A stretch of 64,000 bases of DNA, from contig CM055897.1 of the NCBI GenBank assembly GCA_029582155.1, positions 11,088,482-11,152,481 of the forward strand. Reading direction: 5' to 3'. The translations under genes and the position numbers were made by a program. Shown here piece after piece: positions 1 through 11,525 of the stretch. The notes under the pieces are model-generated. The model ran no database searches, was not told the DNA's origin, and worked only from the letters and a program-made list of their open reading frames with translations. Within the stretch, counting starts at the first letter, position 1, and each line of letters begins with the position of its first letter. This DNA is from Panopea generosa (lineage: Eukaryota; Mollusca; Bivalvia; Adapedonta; Hiatellidae).

Positions 1-975
1 ATTGTTTATTTTTGTGTAAGGAATATTACGACAAGTGTATCTTGTTAATGCTTTATTTTCTGGTGGATATAATGTCAAACATTATGTATAGAACCTCATT
101 GCCACAATAAAATTAAAATACCTTTGGAATGAATGTGAATTAAATAGTGTAAAACGAACGATTTACAAAGATAAATTTAAACATACATAAAAGATTGAAC
201 GTAATATTTAAACAACTAAACAAACTCTCATTAAATTTTGCTCATGTTTATCCTTATACTTTCGTTACATTATCGTCATTTTTATCATTTTTACATTTAT
301 GTCACCACAACCTGTGCGAACCAAAAACATGTATTGATTTATTAAACGCTGTCTGTATCTGTCTGTCATTTCTTACTTACAGCATCCCATACCCATTCCG
401 TTATTCATCTAGATTGCATGAACACTCCCCAGCTGCGGTTATGTAACTAACTGTTCAAGGGCGATAACCATTGTGTCACTGTGTATGTTTTTAACACCAT
501 TATTGTGAAAGCTATATGTATTGTGTATATCTTCAAATACATAATGATGTACAAATGTATGTACATGTATGAACAAAATCTTATATACGATGTATTATTT
601 AATATCGCGTTCTTTTTCAATTTATGTTATAAACTTTTTTATGGTCTATAAAAATTATTTTATCTTAAAATTTAGAACATAATCAACACGTAATTAGTTA
701 CCAGCATAATCCTCTATGTATATCTAATTAATGAAAGCTACAAATAAAACTTGTTTTAATTAATCTAGCTAAAGACATTGAAAATGTTCAAAAAATACAT
801 AATTAATATTTTCAAACACTGATGCTACATAAATATTGGATTATTTTCTGTAAAAAGAAATGATAAAAAAACAAAATCTAAAACTGAAAGATACACTTTT
901 AAGAATATCATCATTACAAACATTTCGTTATTATTATATGAGTAAATATATTACTTAACCCTTTACTTCATACAG
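1..975. other. Gene-free AT-rich stretch
   Basis: I see no conserved coding sequence, RNA gene or repeat structure. The longest open stretch (195-446, plus strand) lacks an ATG start and has no recognisable domain. Its composition is ordinary for the window, so I treat it as chance. Confidence 0.5.
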
Positions 976-1025
976 ACGCATTTGAAAACTTCTAATATAG
1001 ACGCATTTGGACACCTCTAATATAG
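976..1025. repeat. 25-bp direct duplication
   Basis: Two adjacent 25-bp units, 976-1000 and 1001-1025, both begin acgcattt and end ctaatatag. They differ at a few internal positions. This is a simple local tandem duplication with no sign of function. Confidence 0.75.
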
Positions 1026-2061
1026 AAGGCTTTTGAATTATTGGGTGAATTATGGTCGTGACGAGCAATCTGAACTCTTCCTGCACTGTTTTCAAAGGCC
1101 TTCTGTGATTTGCGCTGGAAAATGCATATCTATGCAATAAAGGGTTAATACGTTTAAAACAAGTGTCATCAAAATGTGTGTGGATTACTTTTCTCATTAC
1201 ACAGTTGTGATTATATTGCTACCAAAGAAATAAAATCTGTCTGGTTCTTTCAAACATACAAATACGCAATATCGTTCAGTTATATAAATGGTAGTATATT
1301 GCTTTGGAAGGCCGTCAACATTACATCCGTCGAAAAACTCAATAAAGTAATCATTTCGGAGCGATTGGTTTTTCGTCACTGTTATGTGTCAACAAAATTT
1401 TGAACACGCACTGAGCTATAGTATGCCGATTTACACTGATTATATCACTAAATATCGTTAAATGCATTGTAAACGCATCGCTCCGTCCGTCCGTCGGTCG
1501 CACGGCAACATGCTTTTCAGATATCGCTTGATCTTACAGTCCTCATATTGTATAAGGTATTTGTATTTGAAAAGTAGTGCATCCTTTTTATTTTTTGGGT
1601 TGGTTGATCAACGGTCTTTATATCTTGTAAATTCAGTCTTTGTAGGATGGTTAGTGTGGGTAAGTAGTCGGTTTCAATTTAGTTGGAGTCAGTCTATTAA
1701 AAGTCAAGGGCACAGTTACTATTAATAGAAAACCGGATAACACGAGAACGGTTTTGCCTAAGGACCTTACATTTTATAAGCATGATATTCGATTCATTTT
1801 CAGATCGGTATGTAGCTAAAGGTCACCAAAATATAAAAAGGTCGGGGATTCCACACTATATCTCGAAAGCAATTTGACCATGTCCTAAGGGATCTTTATT
1901 TTGACTTATTAATGACCCAGTCACGTGTCGTCACGCTTCCATGATGTCATATATACATGTATATATGTATACAAACATCAGTAAATGAAGGTTAGCGACA
2001 GATCTCGTACATTGCGCCAATAATACAATGCAAATAACAACTCAGTCTGGTCAATAATACG
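1026..2061. other. Gene-free stretch with a short CCGT run
   Basis: No gene is recognised. A short (ccgt)n run at about 1484-1499 may be the remnant of a decayed dispersed repeat, since similar gtccgtc tracts occur in a repeat at 62.2 kb. The rest shows no structure I can name. Confidence 0.4.
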
Positions 2062-2126
2062 ATCTCAGCGGTAAGAGGTAAGTGATCTTGAGACGGCGTC
2101 TTAGACCACATGGCTACGGAGGACCC
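2062..2126 (-). mobile_element. SINE family 3, head-only fragment
   Basis: Read on the minus strand, this fragment starts agggtcc. It then carries a tRNA-like A-box region (gtggtctaagacgccgtctc) and the stretch caagatcac...cttaccgct. The same order is present on the plus strand at 54059-54130. Only the tRNA-related head survives; the body and 3' tail are absent, which suggests truncation or later deletion. The match to a second copy 52 kb away supports a dispersed tRNA-derived SINE rather than a tRNA gene. Confidence 0.65.
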
Positions 2127-2235
2127 TTTTATATTGTTAAATATGTCAGCATATTCAGAAAAGGTCTCTTAAATAGTATTATGATCGAAAGACTTTGTAT
2201 ATATAATTATGGCATACGTATAGCTCAGGGGAAAG

Positions 2236-2237
<2 letters not shown>

Positions 2238-2276
<39 letters not shown>
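2238..2276. repeat. (GATT)n microsatellite, SINE tail
   Basis: About nine tandem gatt units. They lie exactly where the 3' tail of the minus-strand SINE should be, so the microsatellite is best explained as the expanded tail of that element. Confidence 0.85.
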
Positions 2277-2279
<3 letters not shown>

Positions 2280-2540
2280 GAATATTTAGCGTCATTTTTA
2301 TGCTATCGAGGGCTTACAGACGATCAGTTAACCTAACCACCGTTTCCCGGGATCCTTAAAGGTTAACCAGTACTCGATCACCAGTATCTCCGCTAGTTAC
2401 TAATAACTTTCCCACATGAATCGGCGTGGAGAGACGAATGATAATGAAACACAATGTCGTATATCAATCATCTAGGAGACTGTTGCCTGGTGGGGATTCG
2501 AACTCACGACCCCTATTTGGTAGTCAGACAGTTTGCTCTG
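2238..2540 (-). mobile_element. SINE family 1, copy 1 (tRNA-derived)
   Basis: On the minus strand a Pol III B-box-like agttcgaatcccc sits near the 5' end (about 2495-2510). A body of roughly 200 bp follows, shared with copies at 9022, 16706 and 44659, and the element ends in a tail of attc/aatc repeats (2238-2280). The 10-bp ggggaaagga occurs at 2228-2237 and again at 2541-2550, directly flanking the element, as expected for a target-site duplication. The A-box half of the head is strongly diverged here. Confidence 0.85.
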
Positions 2541-2550
2541 GGGGAAAGGA

Positions 2551-3251
2551 AGCCAAAAAAAAAACAATGAACCTACTCAAATTAAACGGCAAATTATACT
2601 GGGATGGTCGTATTAGGATACACACCCGCATTGAAACATGCAAAACATGATTACATGTTGCGCGTATCAACAATGTCGTATGATTAGTAATACAACAAAG
2701 ATGAGCATTGAATTGCAAGACACGTTTGTATTCCAATGAGATGTTTCAATGTTTAACTTAATTAAATAATATAATTGTGCTTCTGGTGATTCTTTCTCAG
2801 TGCATTGTGTGAAGCCTCGTTTTTACAATAATTTACGAACGTCAAATGAAAATAAATAATCGAGTAGAGTACCACTCATAAAACTATCTAAAACACATTT
2901 AATTGAATGAAAATGTTTAAGCGTTGTTTTAGATATGTTTTTCAACTTTAATTTTGAAATACAAGTATGCGGTCATCAGTTGATATCTAAATTTGAAATA
3001 TATTTTTTATTGTTTTTAAAAAAGTTTTGTTAGTTGTCAGGTAGTTTCCCTGAAAAGATTTTTTTGATAAGAGATTTGCATGAAAATGACTTATTTCTCT
3101 TTTGCAAATAAAATAAAATGATTTTGGAACAATGTAATATGAATAAGAATATTCCTTTATAAACAGTTGTGCTCGTGTGCTTTATTGAACTGGCGCAGGA
3201 TGTCAATCAAAGAAGTTGATACTCCAATCAGAAAACGATGATGGTTATTTT
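2551..3251. other. Gene-free AT-rich stretch
   Basis: I see no conserved gene, repeat or RNA structure. Short overlapping open frames near 2.5-2.7 kb run through the SINE and have no independent support. Confidence 0.45.
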
Positions 3252-3378
3252 ACTTGGACAAGCGAACCGTCTCTGAGTAAATGCTACATTGTATTAAATT
3301 GTAGTATTTACTTAGGCAAACAATACCACGTGACTAGTTGGCGGAGCGATAGTCGCTCTCGCGTTAGGTCGATTAACG
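3252..3378 (+). repeat. Dispersed repeat R1, copy 1
   Basis: This segment shares an ordered set of blocks with 52562-52671: an acttrgacaagc-type start, tgctacattgtatt, the ctt(a/g)g(g/a)caaacaat block, ggcggagcgatagtcg, and a caggtc/taggtc end. It also contains an internal near-palindrome (about 3275-3310) with arms gtaaatgctacatt and its complement. The class is unknown; no coding capacity or tRNA-like promoter is visible. Confidence 0.7.
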
Positions 3379-4747
3379 TCCTGGCATGCTGACAAATGGT
3401 AAAAACAGCACACTTTACCAGTTAACCACGCACATCTTATGTTCCATGTATTGCTCTTAAACTAACAAATAGTTTACCTGTCTGGCCATTAACTGATAAA
3501 CTGTTTCAGACGTACATGCGACTACCAATAATTTAACTTAACTTAAGATTTTGAAAAATTGTATATATTTTATCTGCTATGATTTTGAATTGTTCATATA
3601 TGTCGACCGTAAGTTATTTCTTATTTTGAGTTTTAAAGTGAGAAAATTTTAGAATATCATTAAAAGACATGGTAAGAAACCAATTCTTGGTTTATCACTT
3701 ATGTCATATCCTAGATTTGACACCATATTTATAATTGCGTTTAAAAAGGCGTTTAGTATAGTAACGTACATCAATTTCCATTAGAAAAATGAAGCTTGAC
3801 ATATATCACCAAGTAAACTACACATTATTAAAATAGCAAGAAAATAAACTAAATGCAAAGAGCTGGTAGTTTGCTATTGTTAAAAACAATACATATACTT
3901 GCATAAAAGAAACTATTTTTGTCCAAATCAATTCTCCACCAAGCTATTGAACGCTTCGGATGCAACATTCCGTCTGTGTATGTCCCTTAGGATTAACAAA
4001 TGTGAGAAATAAAAGTGTTCATAAGAAGTGTTTACGCCTTCATTCTAGCATGTTTACTGGCGCTTTCATTATGAATTAATATTTAATGAATTAAAACTTT
4101 TAAGCGATTATTCCCCCCCCCCCTTATTTAAATGTTCACCGATCTAGGGCAAATTAGAACTCTTGATATGACATTTTTACGTCAGTTGATAGAGATGAAT
4201 ATCAATTAGGACCACGGCTAATAAGGTTAGAAGTCCATTAAGTTCGATATATACTGAACGTACATCTCAGGCTTCGAGTGATTCAACATTATCTCCATTC
4301 ATCATTGTTATCATTGAAGTCCAAGTACGTCGCTTCTGTTTTTGTTTTTGTTAATTTCTTTTGAAATACAGCTAGTTGTTATATGTCTCATATTTCTTTT
4401 ACTAAGGATGGATTTGAGGGTAACTTGTCCAAAGTAAGGAAATATTATATATCAACTGCTTCTGATCGCTGATTGTCACTCAGCCTTCCCATCTGTAAGT
4501 TTGTGCCGGCTAACTTGTCTTGTGATTTATTTTACTGAACATGTGTTGTAAATATGAGTGCAACATTTTTTCAATCGTTTGTTTTGCAATACTCGTGCGT
4601 TGCGTGCGTGTACGGACACTCAATCCAAACTGAATGGTGGCAATGGATACCTATTTGATAAATCAGCATGAATGGATTTTTAAAAGAAATTTGGTATGCA
4701 ATGTGACAGATACTTAGGAAACAAAATTGTAAGGTTGTTTCGGAGTT
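3379..4747. other. Gene-free stretch with a poly-C tract
   Basis: No gene recognised. A run of about 11 cytosines lies at about 4111-4122, unusual in such AT-rich DNA and prone to length variation. Nothing else stands out. Confidence 0.45.
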
Positions 4748-5667
4748 GAGTGTATATACACGAACACAACCGTTCATTCATACAAAGACACAATAGCGAT
4801 CTAGTGATAAAACATATACACATGAACACAAAATTTCATATAAATAAAGCCAAGATGGCTATCTAGTGATAAAATATATACACATTTATAACATTTCATT
4901 TAAACAAAGCAACGATGGCGATCTAGTGATAAATAGACAAAAATATATAATTTCATTGAAACAAAGCCACGATGGCGATCTAGTGATAAAATACACATGA
5001 ATATAACATTTCATTTAAACAAAACCACGATTGCGATCTAGTAATAAAATACACATGAATATAACATTACATTTAAACAAAGACACGATGGCGATCTAGT
5101 GATGAAATACACATGAATATAACATTTCATTTAAACAAAGCTACGATGGCGATCTAGTGATAAAATGTACATGAATATAACATTTCATATCAACAAATCA
5201 ACGATGGCGATCTAGTGATAAAATACACATGAATATAACATTTCATTTAAACAAAGCCACGATGGCGATCTAGTGATAAAATATACATGAATATAACATT
5301 TCATTTAAACAAAGCCGCTATGGCGATCTAGTGATAAAATACACATGAATATAACATTTCATATAAACAAAGCCACGGTGGCGATCTAGTGATAAAATAC
5401 ACATGAATATAACAATTCATTTAAACAAAGCCACCATGGGTATCTAGTGATAAAATACACATGAATATAACATTTCATATAAACAAAGCCACGGTGGCGA
5501 TCTAGTGATAAAATATACATGAATTTAACATTTCCTTTAAACAAAGCCACGATGGCGATCTAGTGATAAAATACACATGGATATAACATTTCATTTAAAC
5601 AAAGCCACAATGGCGATCTAGTGATAAAACATATACACACAAACACAATATTTCATTTAAGCAAAGT
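4748..5667. repeat. 58-bp tandem array, about 15 copies
   Basis: The core gcgatctagtgataaaat recurs every ~58 bp (first copies 60-61 bp) at about 4797, 4857, 4917 and so on to about 5615, giving 15 readable copies. The unit continues with acacatgaatataacatttc and atttaaacaaagccacgatg. Central copies are nearly identical while both edge copies are diverged or length-variable, the usual pattern for an array homogenised by unequal exchange. No long open frame crosses it, because each unit carries stops. Confidence 0.95.
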
Positions 5668-5950
5668 CACAATCTTGAGTTTAGATTTTAAACGAAACAT
5701 GCATTGCAAGTTGATGCAATGTAACCCGATTAAAATATGTCATAGTTAAGGATTCGGGGCGTTGTGGTATAATACAACAAAGATCGAAATAGGATAGAAT
5801 AAAATATTAGCACGATGCGGCTTGACAAGCAATCGTGAGATACAATAACACGTGAAAACTTAATATTTTCAAAGAGAACTCAACATTTTTTATACGATGA
5901 AATATGGTTAAACAGTAAAACAGGCCGGTCAGTGCTATAAAATATATATA
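5668..5950. other. Spacer between two tandem arrays
   Basis: Unique sequence of about 280 bp with no recognisable gene or repeat. It separates the 58-bp and 29-bp arrays. Confidence 0.5.
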
Positions 5951-6183
5951 CATATGACCGAGATACGTCATTACAATAATATATGACCGAGAAACGTTAT
6001 TACGATAATATATGACCGAGATACGTCATTACGATAATATATGACCGAGATACGTTATAACGATAATATATGACCGAAATACGTCATTACGATAATATAC
6101 GACCGAGATACGTTATTACGATAATATATGACCGAGATACATCATTACGGTAACATATGACCGAGATACGTCATTACGATAGT
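5951..6183. repeat. 29-bp tandem array, 8 copies
   Basis: Eight near-perfect 29-bp units of the form atatgaccgagatacg(t)(c/t)attacgataat. Units 1, 3, 5 and 7 carry tcatta; units 2, 4 and 6 carry ttat(t/a)a. The array therefore behaves as a 58-bp dimer repeated, with unit 8 breaking the alternation. The tcatta units contain tacgtca, which resembles an ATF/CREB-type half site. That is a motif observation only, not evidence of a regulatory role. Confidence 0.93.
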
Positions 6184-7230
6184 ACAGCCACCCAAGCAAT
6201 ATAGACATTATTACTAACTTTATGCCTTAACAACATTACCTGTCCTGAAAATCAAACAATAATTGATTCTATAATTTACGGTATTTAAGGATCACAAGCA
6301 CAATTTTGAGTTTGCATGAGGTGATGAAAAACATAAGGCTAGATAATAGGCTTGAGTAACTGCCTTTGAACTCAAATATATGCTTTTGATATTTGAATTT
6401 ATACATAGTTTGTTTCTAACTGTGTTAAAATTAAAAAAAAATCCGCCATTTAAGTATTTACAAAAACAGACCGCAAAGCGAATGTCGTGATTCGAACAGC
6501 GTGGTATTAACACGCTAAATGAATGGAAAATGTGCAACTCACGATAACGTGACGTAGTGTCAGCAAAACAAAGCCGTGCAACTCGTGAAATGCAAACTGG
6601 TTCCATAACTATCGTAAACCAGCTACAATTTTTTTTTTTTAAATCAGGAAATGAAATGTAATTATTTTAATAGTATATAGTTCATATAGGCCAAATTCAG
6701 TCCGAGTCTAAGTTGATGTAATACGGCTGACAAGTGTTGAAGACAAGTAGAATACATGACCTGCCCTGCTCATTCTTCTTTAACAGTAACTTTATTGATC
6801 CGCTACTAATTGGTCGCGTTTTCATCCAATTTGTCAGCTATAAGCGGCTTTGAGCAGCAAAATATTTGTCTCAGTAGCTGCAACAAGGACATAAAACTGT
6901 CGTTAACGCAAATAACAAAGTTACAAAGGAAGAGGCGCTCTAATTCCGCAGTTCTTGTTGTGTTACTGTTGTTGTTGTCGTATTCCTTTAAATATAAAAA
7001 CTGAAAGAGAATAACGGATACAAATAGAGCAACATTATTGATGTTGAAAAGACAGACTTAGTTGATCAAAATGACCAATTTATCTTTAGTCTTACACATT
7101 CACAAAGGATGGAATAGCATGAATAGGTGAAAACAAGCATTCTACTTGCTTAAGAAAGAGATCATAAAAATATTAATACAGAGAAATTATTAAATATTAT
7201 AGATTTTATCTTAACCAGCCAATCACAGCA
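6184..7230. other. Gene-free stretch between arrays
   Basis: I find no domain or homology in this interval. A minus-strand open frame of about 100 codons (6292-6606) has no recognisable feature and no splice or signal context. A poly-T run lies near 6629-6640. Confidence 0.4.
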
Positions 7231-7737
7231 TTGGTCCTTATTATATTGCAGCGTTTATTGGAGAAACATCATACTCAGGGTTGGTCCTTATTATATTGCA
7301 TCGTTTATTGCAGAAACATCTTACTCAGGGTTGGTCCTTATCGTATTGCAGCGTTTATTGGAGAAACATATTACTCAGGGTTGGTCCTTATTATATTGCA
7401 TCGTTTATTGGAGAAACATCTTACACAGGGTTGGTCCTTTTTATATTGCAGCGTTTATTGGAGAAACATCTTACTCGGGTTGGTCCTTATTATACTGCAG
7501 CGTTCATTGGAGAAACGTCTTACTCAGGGTTGGTCCTTATTTTTTTTTAGCTTATTGGCGAAAGGCCTTACTCAGGGTTTGTCCTTATTATATTGCAGCG
7601 TTTATTCGAGAAACGTCTTACTCAGGTTGGTCCTTATTATATTGCAGCGTTTATTTGAGAAACGTCTTCCTCAAGGTTGGTCTTTATTATATTGCAGCGT
7701 TTATTGGAGAAACATCTTACTCAGGGTTGGTCCTTGA
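7231..7737. repeat. 50-bp tandem array, about 10 copies
   Basis: The unit ttggtccttattatattgca followed by gcgtttattggagaaacatc and ttactcaggg repeats every 48-50 bp from 7231 to 7737. Because 50 is not a multiple of three, each frame cycles through three translations with a 150-bp super-period. All three plus-strand frames stay open for hundreds of bases, giving overlapping repetitive open frames (7231-7737, 7281-7550, 7331-7756). I take these as by-products of a unit lacking stops, not as genes. One degenerate unit lies at about 7530-7575. Confidence 0.93.
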
Positions 7738-8720
7738 TCCTCCTTTAGATAGATAAACATTTGCATATTCTTTTTACTGACTGAACAAAGGGAGACTGTG
7801 GACTCATTAACCTTATTTAAAATTTTAAGGTATGCAAATTTTGAATAGAACAAAATATTGCCTACTCTCTAGCTACAAAAACTGGTAATTTGACATTTAT
7901 CGTTTGATGCGAAAAACCTAAGTTTAGACAGGATAGTCGACAAATGACTTTAAGGTTCGCCAACCTGTGGGAAATAACGGCTACAGGCATGAATCAGTTA
8001 TTGTTAAGGAGGAAAGAACAAATCGTTAGATTCGAATCACCGTTTAAAATATATATATATATATAGCGCTGATATCTGATATCTCCCTGGAACACCGGCT
8101 GCACAAATAACTTTTACAATGATAACTTTAACAGATTGAATATTATACTACAGCTATAAAGTCACACAGTTTAAAACAATTGAAAAAGTGATAAAAGAAA
8201 GAAGTTTGTCCAACGGGAGGCACAGCGCAGCACTCAACGGACACATCCGCCACAATTGACATCCTTTGAATATTTATAACAAGTATGTACAATACATACT
8301 CCAATAGAAGATACAACAGAGATTGGGTCGGTAGAAAGTAAAACCTTAAATCTATTTGATGGGTTCGTACGACCTCGCTATTACCCTAGAGCTCACATCA
8401 TAAAATTGAACAATAAAATAACAAACCAGAACATGTTCAGAGAACACACGAAAAGGAGCCACATACCTGAGTCCAGTCCATCCTAGCTAAAACCAAGACC
8501 AGGGTGCCAGCAATTGTGGACAACTTTGTAAGTCACCAATCCGTCTGTACGAGAATGACCATATTGAGTTCCATCAACAGAAGCATGTTCATTTTTTGCA
8601 AGGGACGACAGGAAAAAAGCGAGACTATCACAAAATATGTAAAGCCTTTTTAACGTTTTGTTATAATCGTAAATCGCTTAAAATTTGCAAATAAAATATT
8701 GATTTAAAAACGATTTAAAT
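7738..8720. other. Gene-free stretch with AT microsatellite
   Basis: A short (at)n run lies at about 8048-8064. No gene, RNA or further repeat is recognised. Confidence 0.45.
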
Positions 8721-9008
8721 ACCGTAGCGGTGGTAGAACGTCCGATTCGCAGGTGGAAGGTCGTGGGTTCGATCCCCAGCCGGGTCATATAAAGGATTTG
8801 AAAAAAGGTACTAGAAGTTTCCTCGCTTGCCGCTCAGCATTTAGAGGATATATCTAGGTCTGGTCGGCCCGGTGACAGTATAAAGTTACTGGATGGAGTT
8901 TCATACCATGTGTCTGCGGCAAGAAAGTCCAGGGTGGCAGCGATCAGAATATTTTCTCACGTGGACACCATCGCGGTATGACTGAAAAAATAGTTGGAAA
9001 CACCATAC
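8721..9008 (+). mobile_element. SINE family 2, copy 1 (tRNA-derived)
   Basis: The element opens with a tRNA-like head: accgtagcggtggtagaacg as A-box region, then gtgggttcgatccccagccg containing a good B box. The body reads ...gtttcctcgcttgccgctca..., then a tail region ending near gcggtatgactgaaaaaat. The minus-strand sequence at 13985-14262 has the same blocks in the same order. It is too long and too poorly paired to be a functional tRNA. It directly abuts a family 1 SINE in the same orientation 14 bp downstream. Confidence 0.85.
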
Positions 9009-9021
9009 AACAATATATAAC

Positions 9022-9296
9022 GACACAATAACTCAGTCGGTTACGAGTCTGACTATCAATCTATGGATCGTGAGCTAGAATCCCCGCGAGGTAACAGTCT
9101 CTGTGATGATTGATATAGAACCTTGTGTCTCATTATCATTCGTCTCTCACCGCTTATTCAAGTAGGGAAGTTATCAGTTACTTGCGGAGATGTGGTCGAG
9201 TACTGGTTAACCTTTCAGGATTACACGAAAAAGTGGCAAGGTTAATTGATTTTCTGTAAGCCCTCGATGGCATAAGCATGACGCTTAAAATGAATT
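9022..9296 (+). mobile_element. SINE family 1, copy 2 (tRNA-derived)
   Basis: The head gacacaataactcagtcggt matches the A-box end of the copy at 16706-16983. A decayed B box (gtgagctagaatcccc) follows. The body includes cattatcattcgtctctcac, gttatcagttacttgcggag and the ending tgacgcttaaaatgaattaa. This is the best plus-strand representative of the family. Confidence 0.85.
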
Positions 9297-10834
9297 AAAA
9301 AAACATGCAACAACAACAAAAAAACTTTTGCAACAAGGTTTGTCATGTAACATGACTTCTATGTCCCTTTGATTCCCAATCGTTCTACGTATTTGGTTTA
9401 ATACCCCTACACACTTGGCTATCACGTTTTCATGATAAAAGTCGTGCGACAACCAAAAGACTTCTCCTAAAGCCTTAAACGATCTGGGGCTCTGTGTATT
9501 AATCTCCATCTTGTCAACCCCTACTTGTTATTATTTTGCTGCTCTTACTTCTGTGAAATAATCCAGCACATCTACGTACGGCATCATCTGTGTATTATAT
9601 ATATATTTATGTGGCTACTCCTATGTGCTACAATATGCACATGTGCTTACTGTCTAACGTGAAATAGACAAGTCTGGCGGGGATATTTTTGTTTTCACTG
9701 TCTTTTCACAGTATCATCTTACGACGGCGAGCATATGGTAAACAGTTTTATGCTTCACAGATACAGGTTTTGTTTCCTACCGTGCGTGCGTGCGTGCTTA
9801 AAATGTCATGACCATGCGCTTGTCTTCTTGTTTCTTATGTTATATCATATTATTTCTATTGGTATATATTATCTTTTATTTACGAAATAGGATTTTCTGT
9901 TGCTTATTTACATAACCATGACGTACTGTATTGCCATTACAGAATTACAGCAAAAACAACAAAACATATCGATTTTTACATCTAGTTTCTAAAACCAATT
10001 AATTAACAAATAACATTATTGTTTAGAATGAAATTCGAATTGAAGCAATTAATAAATATGCAATTTAATACAGTAATGAAATTCATCCAAACCTTTCTTC
10101 ACGCAAAAATCATTTGTTATATCGTATTATTGAATATATTTGTCGAGGAAATTTTAACTTTAATTGCAGCTATGGGATTGGGTTTTAAACGCAAACAGAG
10201 TTATTGTACAAATTATACTTGTTGTAACACAAATCAACTAGTGCATATAATGCACTATATAAACTTTATTCGCCTAATGTTTTAAACAAGTTGATTGCAT
10301 AAACCATATAATTCATATATATGAATATACTTTGATATGTACCCATTGGGAAATCATGAAACTATAAACATAATTTTCATCTAAAATAAAGCATGAATAA
10401 TATGATACAAAATACAACAACACATGATATTTGTCAGCAAATCTTATGTACTAGCTTTGTTTTTTTTCACCTGTAGCAGGTAGTTACACTTTCACAAAGG
10501 CATGATACTATTTTCACCAAACATACCTAATTTCTCATATACCTGGTGTTTCATGTCATAGTATGTGAATGTATTGGTTAAAATACGCCGTATGTTATTA
10601 AATAAGTTATAGCCGATGCAATAAATCTGTAACTGTAATGTCACCTAAAGCATAAGTACAAGTGCATGACGACTACTTTTGAGGATAATGATTCACTTTA
10701 TTTACAATTTGCCCATACTATGTCTTCATTCTAGACGGTTCCATTGTCGAGTCTCATTAAAGCTTGATACTAGTATACAGCATTTTGTCTCGTTCCCATT
10801 TGGTTGTACAGCCGATTTCAGTAAACAATATTCC
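9297..10834. other. Gene-free AT-rich stretch
   Basis: No conserved gene is recognised. A short (cgtg)n run sits at about 9781-9796. Open frames at 9285-9509 (minus) and 10019-10285 (plus) have no recognisable domain. Confidence 0.4.
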
Positions 10835-10912
10835 CGTTACTTGCAAAGATGGGTGTGCTTGAGTAATGGTTAACCTTACATAACCCAAAAAAGAAAAGGT
10901 TGGATAACAGAT
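10835..10912 (+). mobile_element. SINE family 1, 3' fragment
   Basis: The stretch gttacttgcaaagatgggtg, ...gagtaatggttaacctt..., ...aaaaggttggataac... follows the order of 9177-9250 in the family 1 copy (gttacttgcggagatgtggt, gagtactggttaacctttca, aaaagtggcaaggttaat). Head and tail are missing. It is a short decayed piece, so confidence is moderate. Confidence 0.55.
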
Positions 10913-11525
10913 TTGAAAAAATGTCCATATACGAATATATGCGTTTTTAGTTTTGCACATTAAATGATGCTACCGATGTTCTACTGAAGGATGGCGGAAT
11001 TTGTCGAGTATATACGATTGAATCGGAACTTTTACGATAATGTCTGTCAGCTAAGCAGCTAATATGCATATCAGAATTTAAAACACAGCTTATTCACATC
11101 ATAAACAAGTTGTTTCTTTATTTATTAGAGAAATGTCTTCAGATAGGTTATGTCGTTTTAAATGAGTTAACGAACAACGGCTGAACGTCCCTGCTACTTT
11201 TATGACATTGATCTAGACTTCCATGGCGTAAAATCAAACTAGAACACATAAGTCAGTTTAATTACACACCAATTTTCGTTTCGATAATCATATAATAAAA
11301 CATAAAAGTGAATGTTTAATCGTACAAATAGTGGCTTTTATATCCTCTGGCAATATACAGACACAATAATTAGAAAAAAAAAAAAAAGATTACTCTATTT
11401 GATGTAACAGTTTCAATTAATGTTATTTCAAAAATATAAAAAAACACATGACGAGGCTACACCAATAGAAGGTAAAAGTACATATATTTCAGGTATTAAC
11501 AGTACAAACATTAATATAAAATATT
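10913..11525. other. Gene-free AT-rich stretch
   Basis: Nothing recognisable beyond a poly-A run at about 11374-11387. Confidence 0.4.

Noticed and set aside
3275-3310. Independent MITE from the near-palindrome
   Set aside because: The arms are about 15 bp with mismatches and no target duplication; treated as an internal feature of repeat R1.
4748-6183. CRISPR-like array
   Set aside because: The 58- and 29-bp units are directly contiguous with no unique spacers, and the sequence is clearly eukaryotic.
6292-6606. Minus-strand gene of 104 codons
   Set aside because: No domain, signal or splice context, and the composition is typical of the surrounding non-coding DNA.
8721-8795. Functional tRNA gene
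   Set aside because: The A and B boxes are good but the arms pair poorly, and the sequence continues into a body shared with another dispersed copy, so it is a SINE head.
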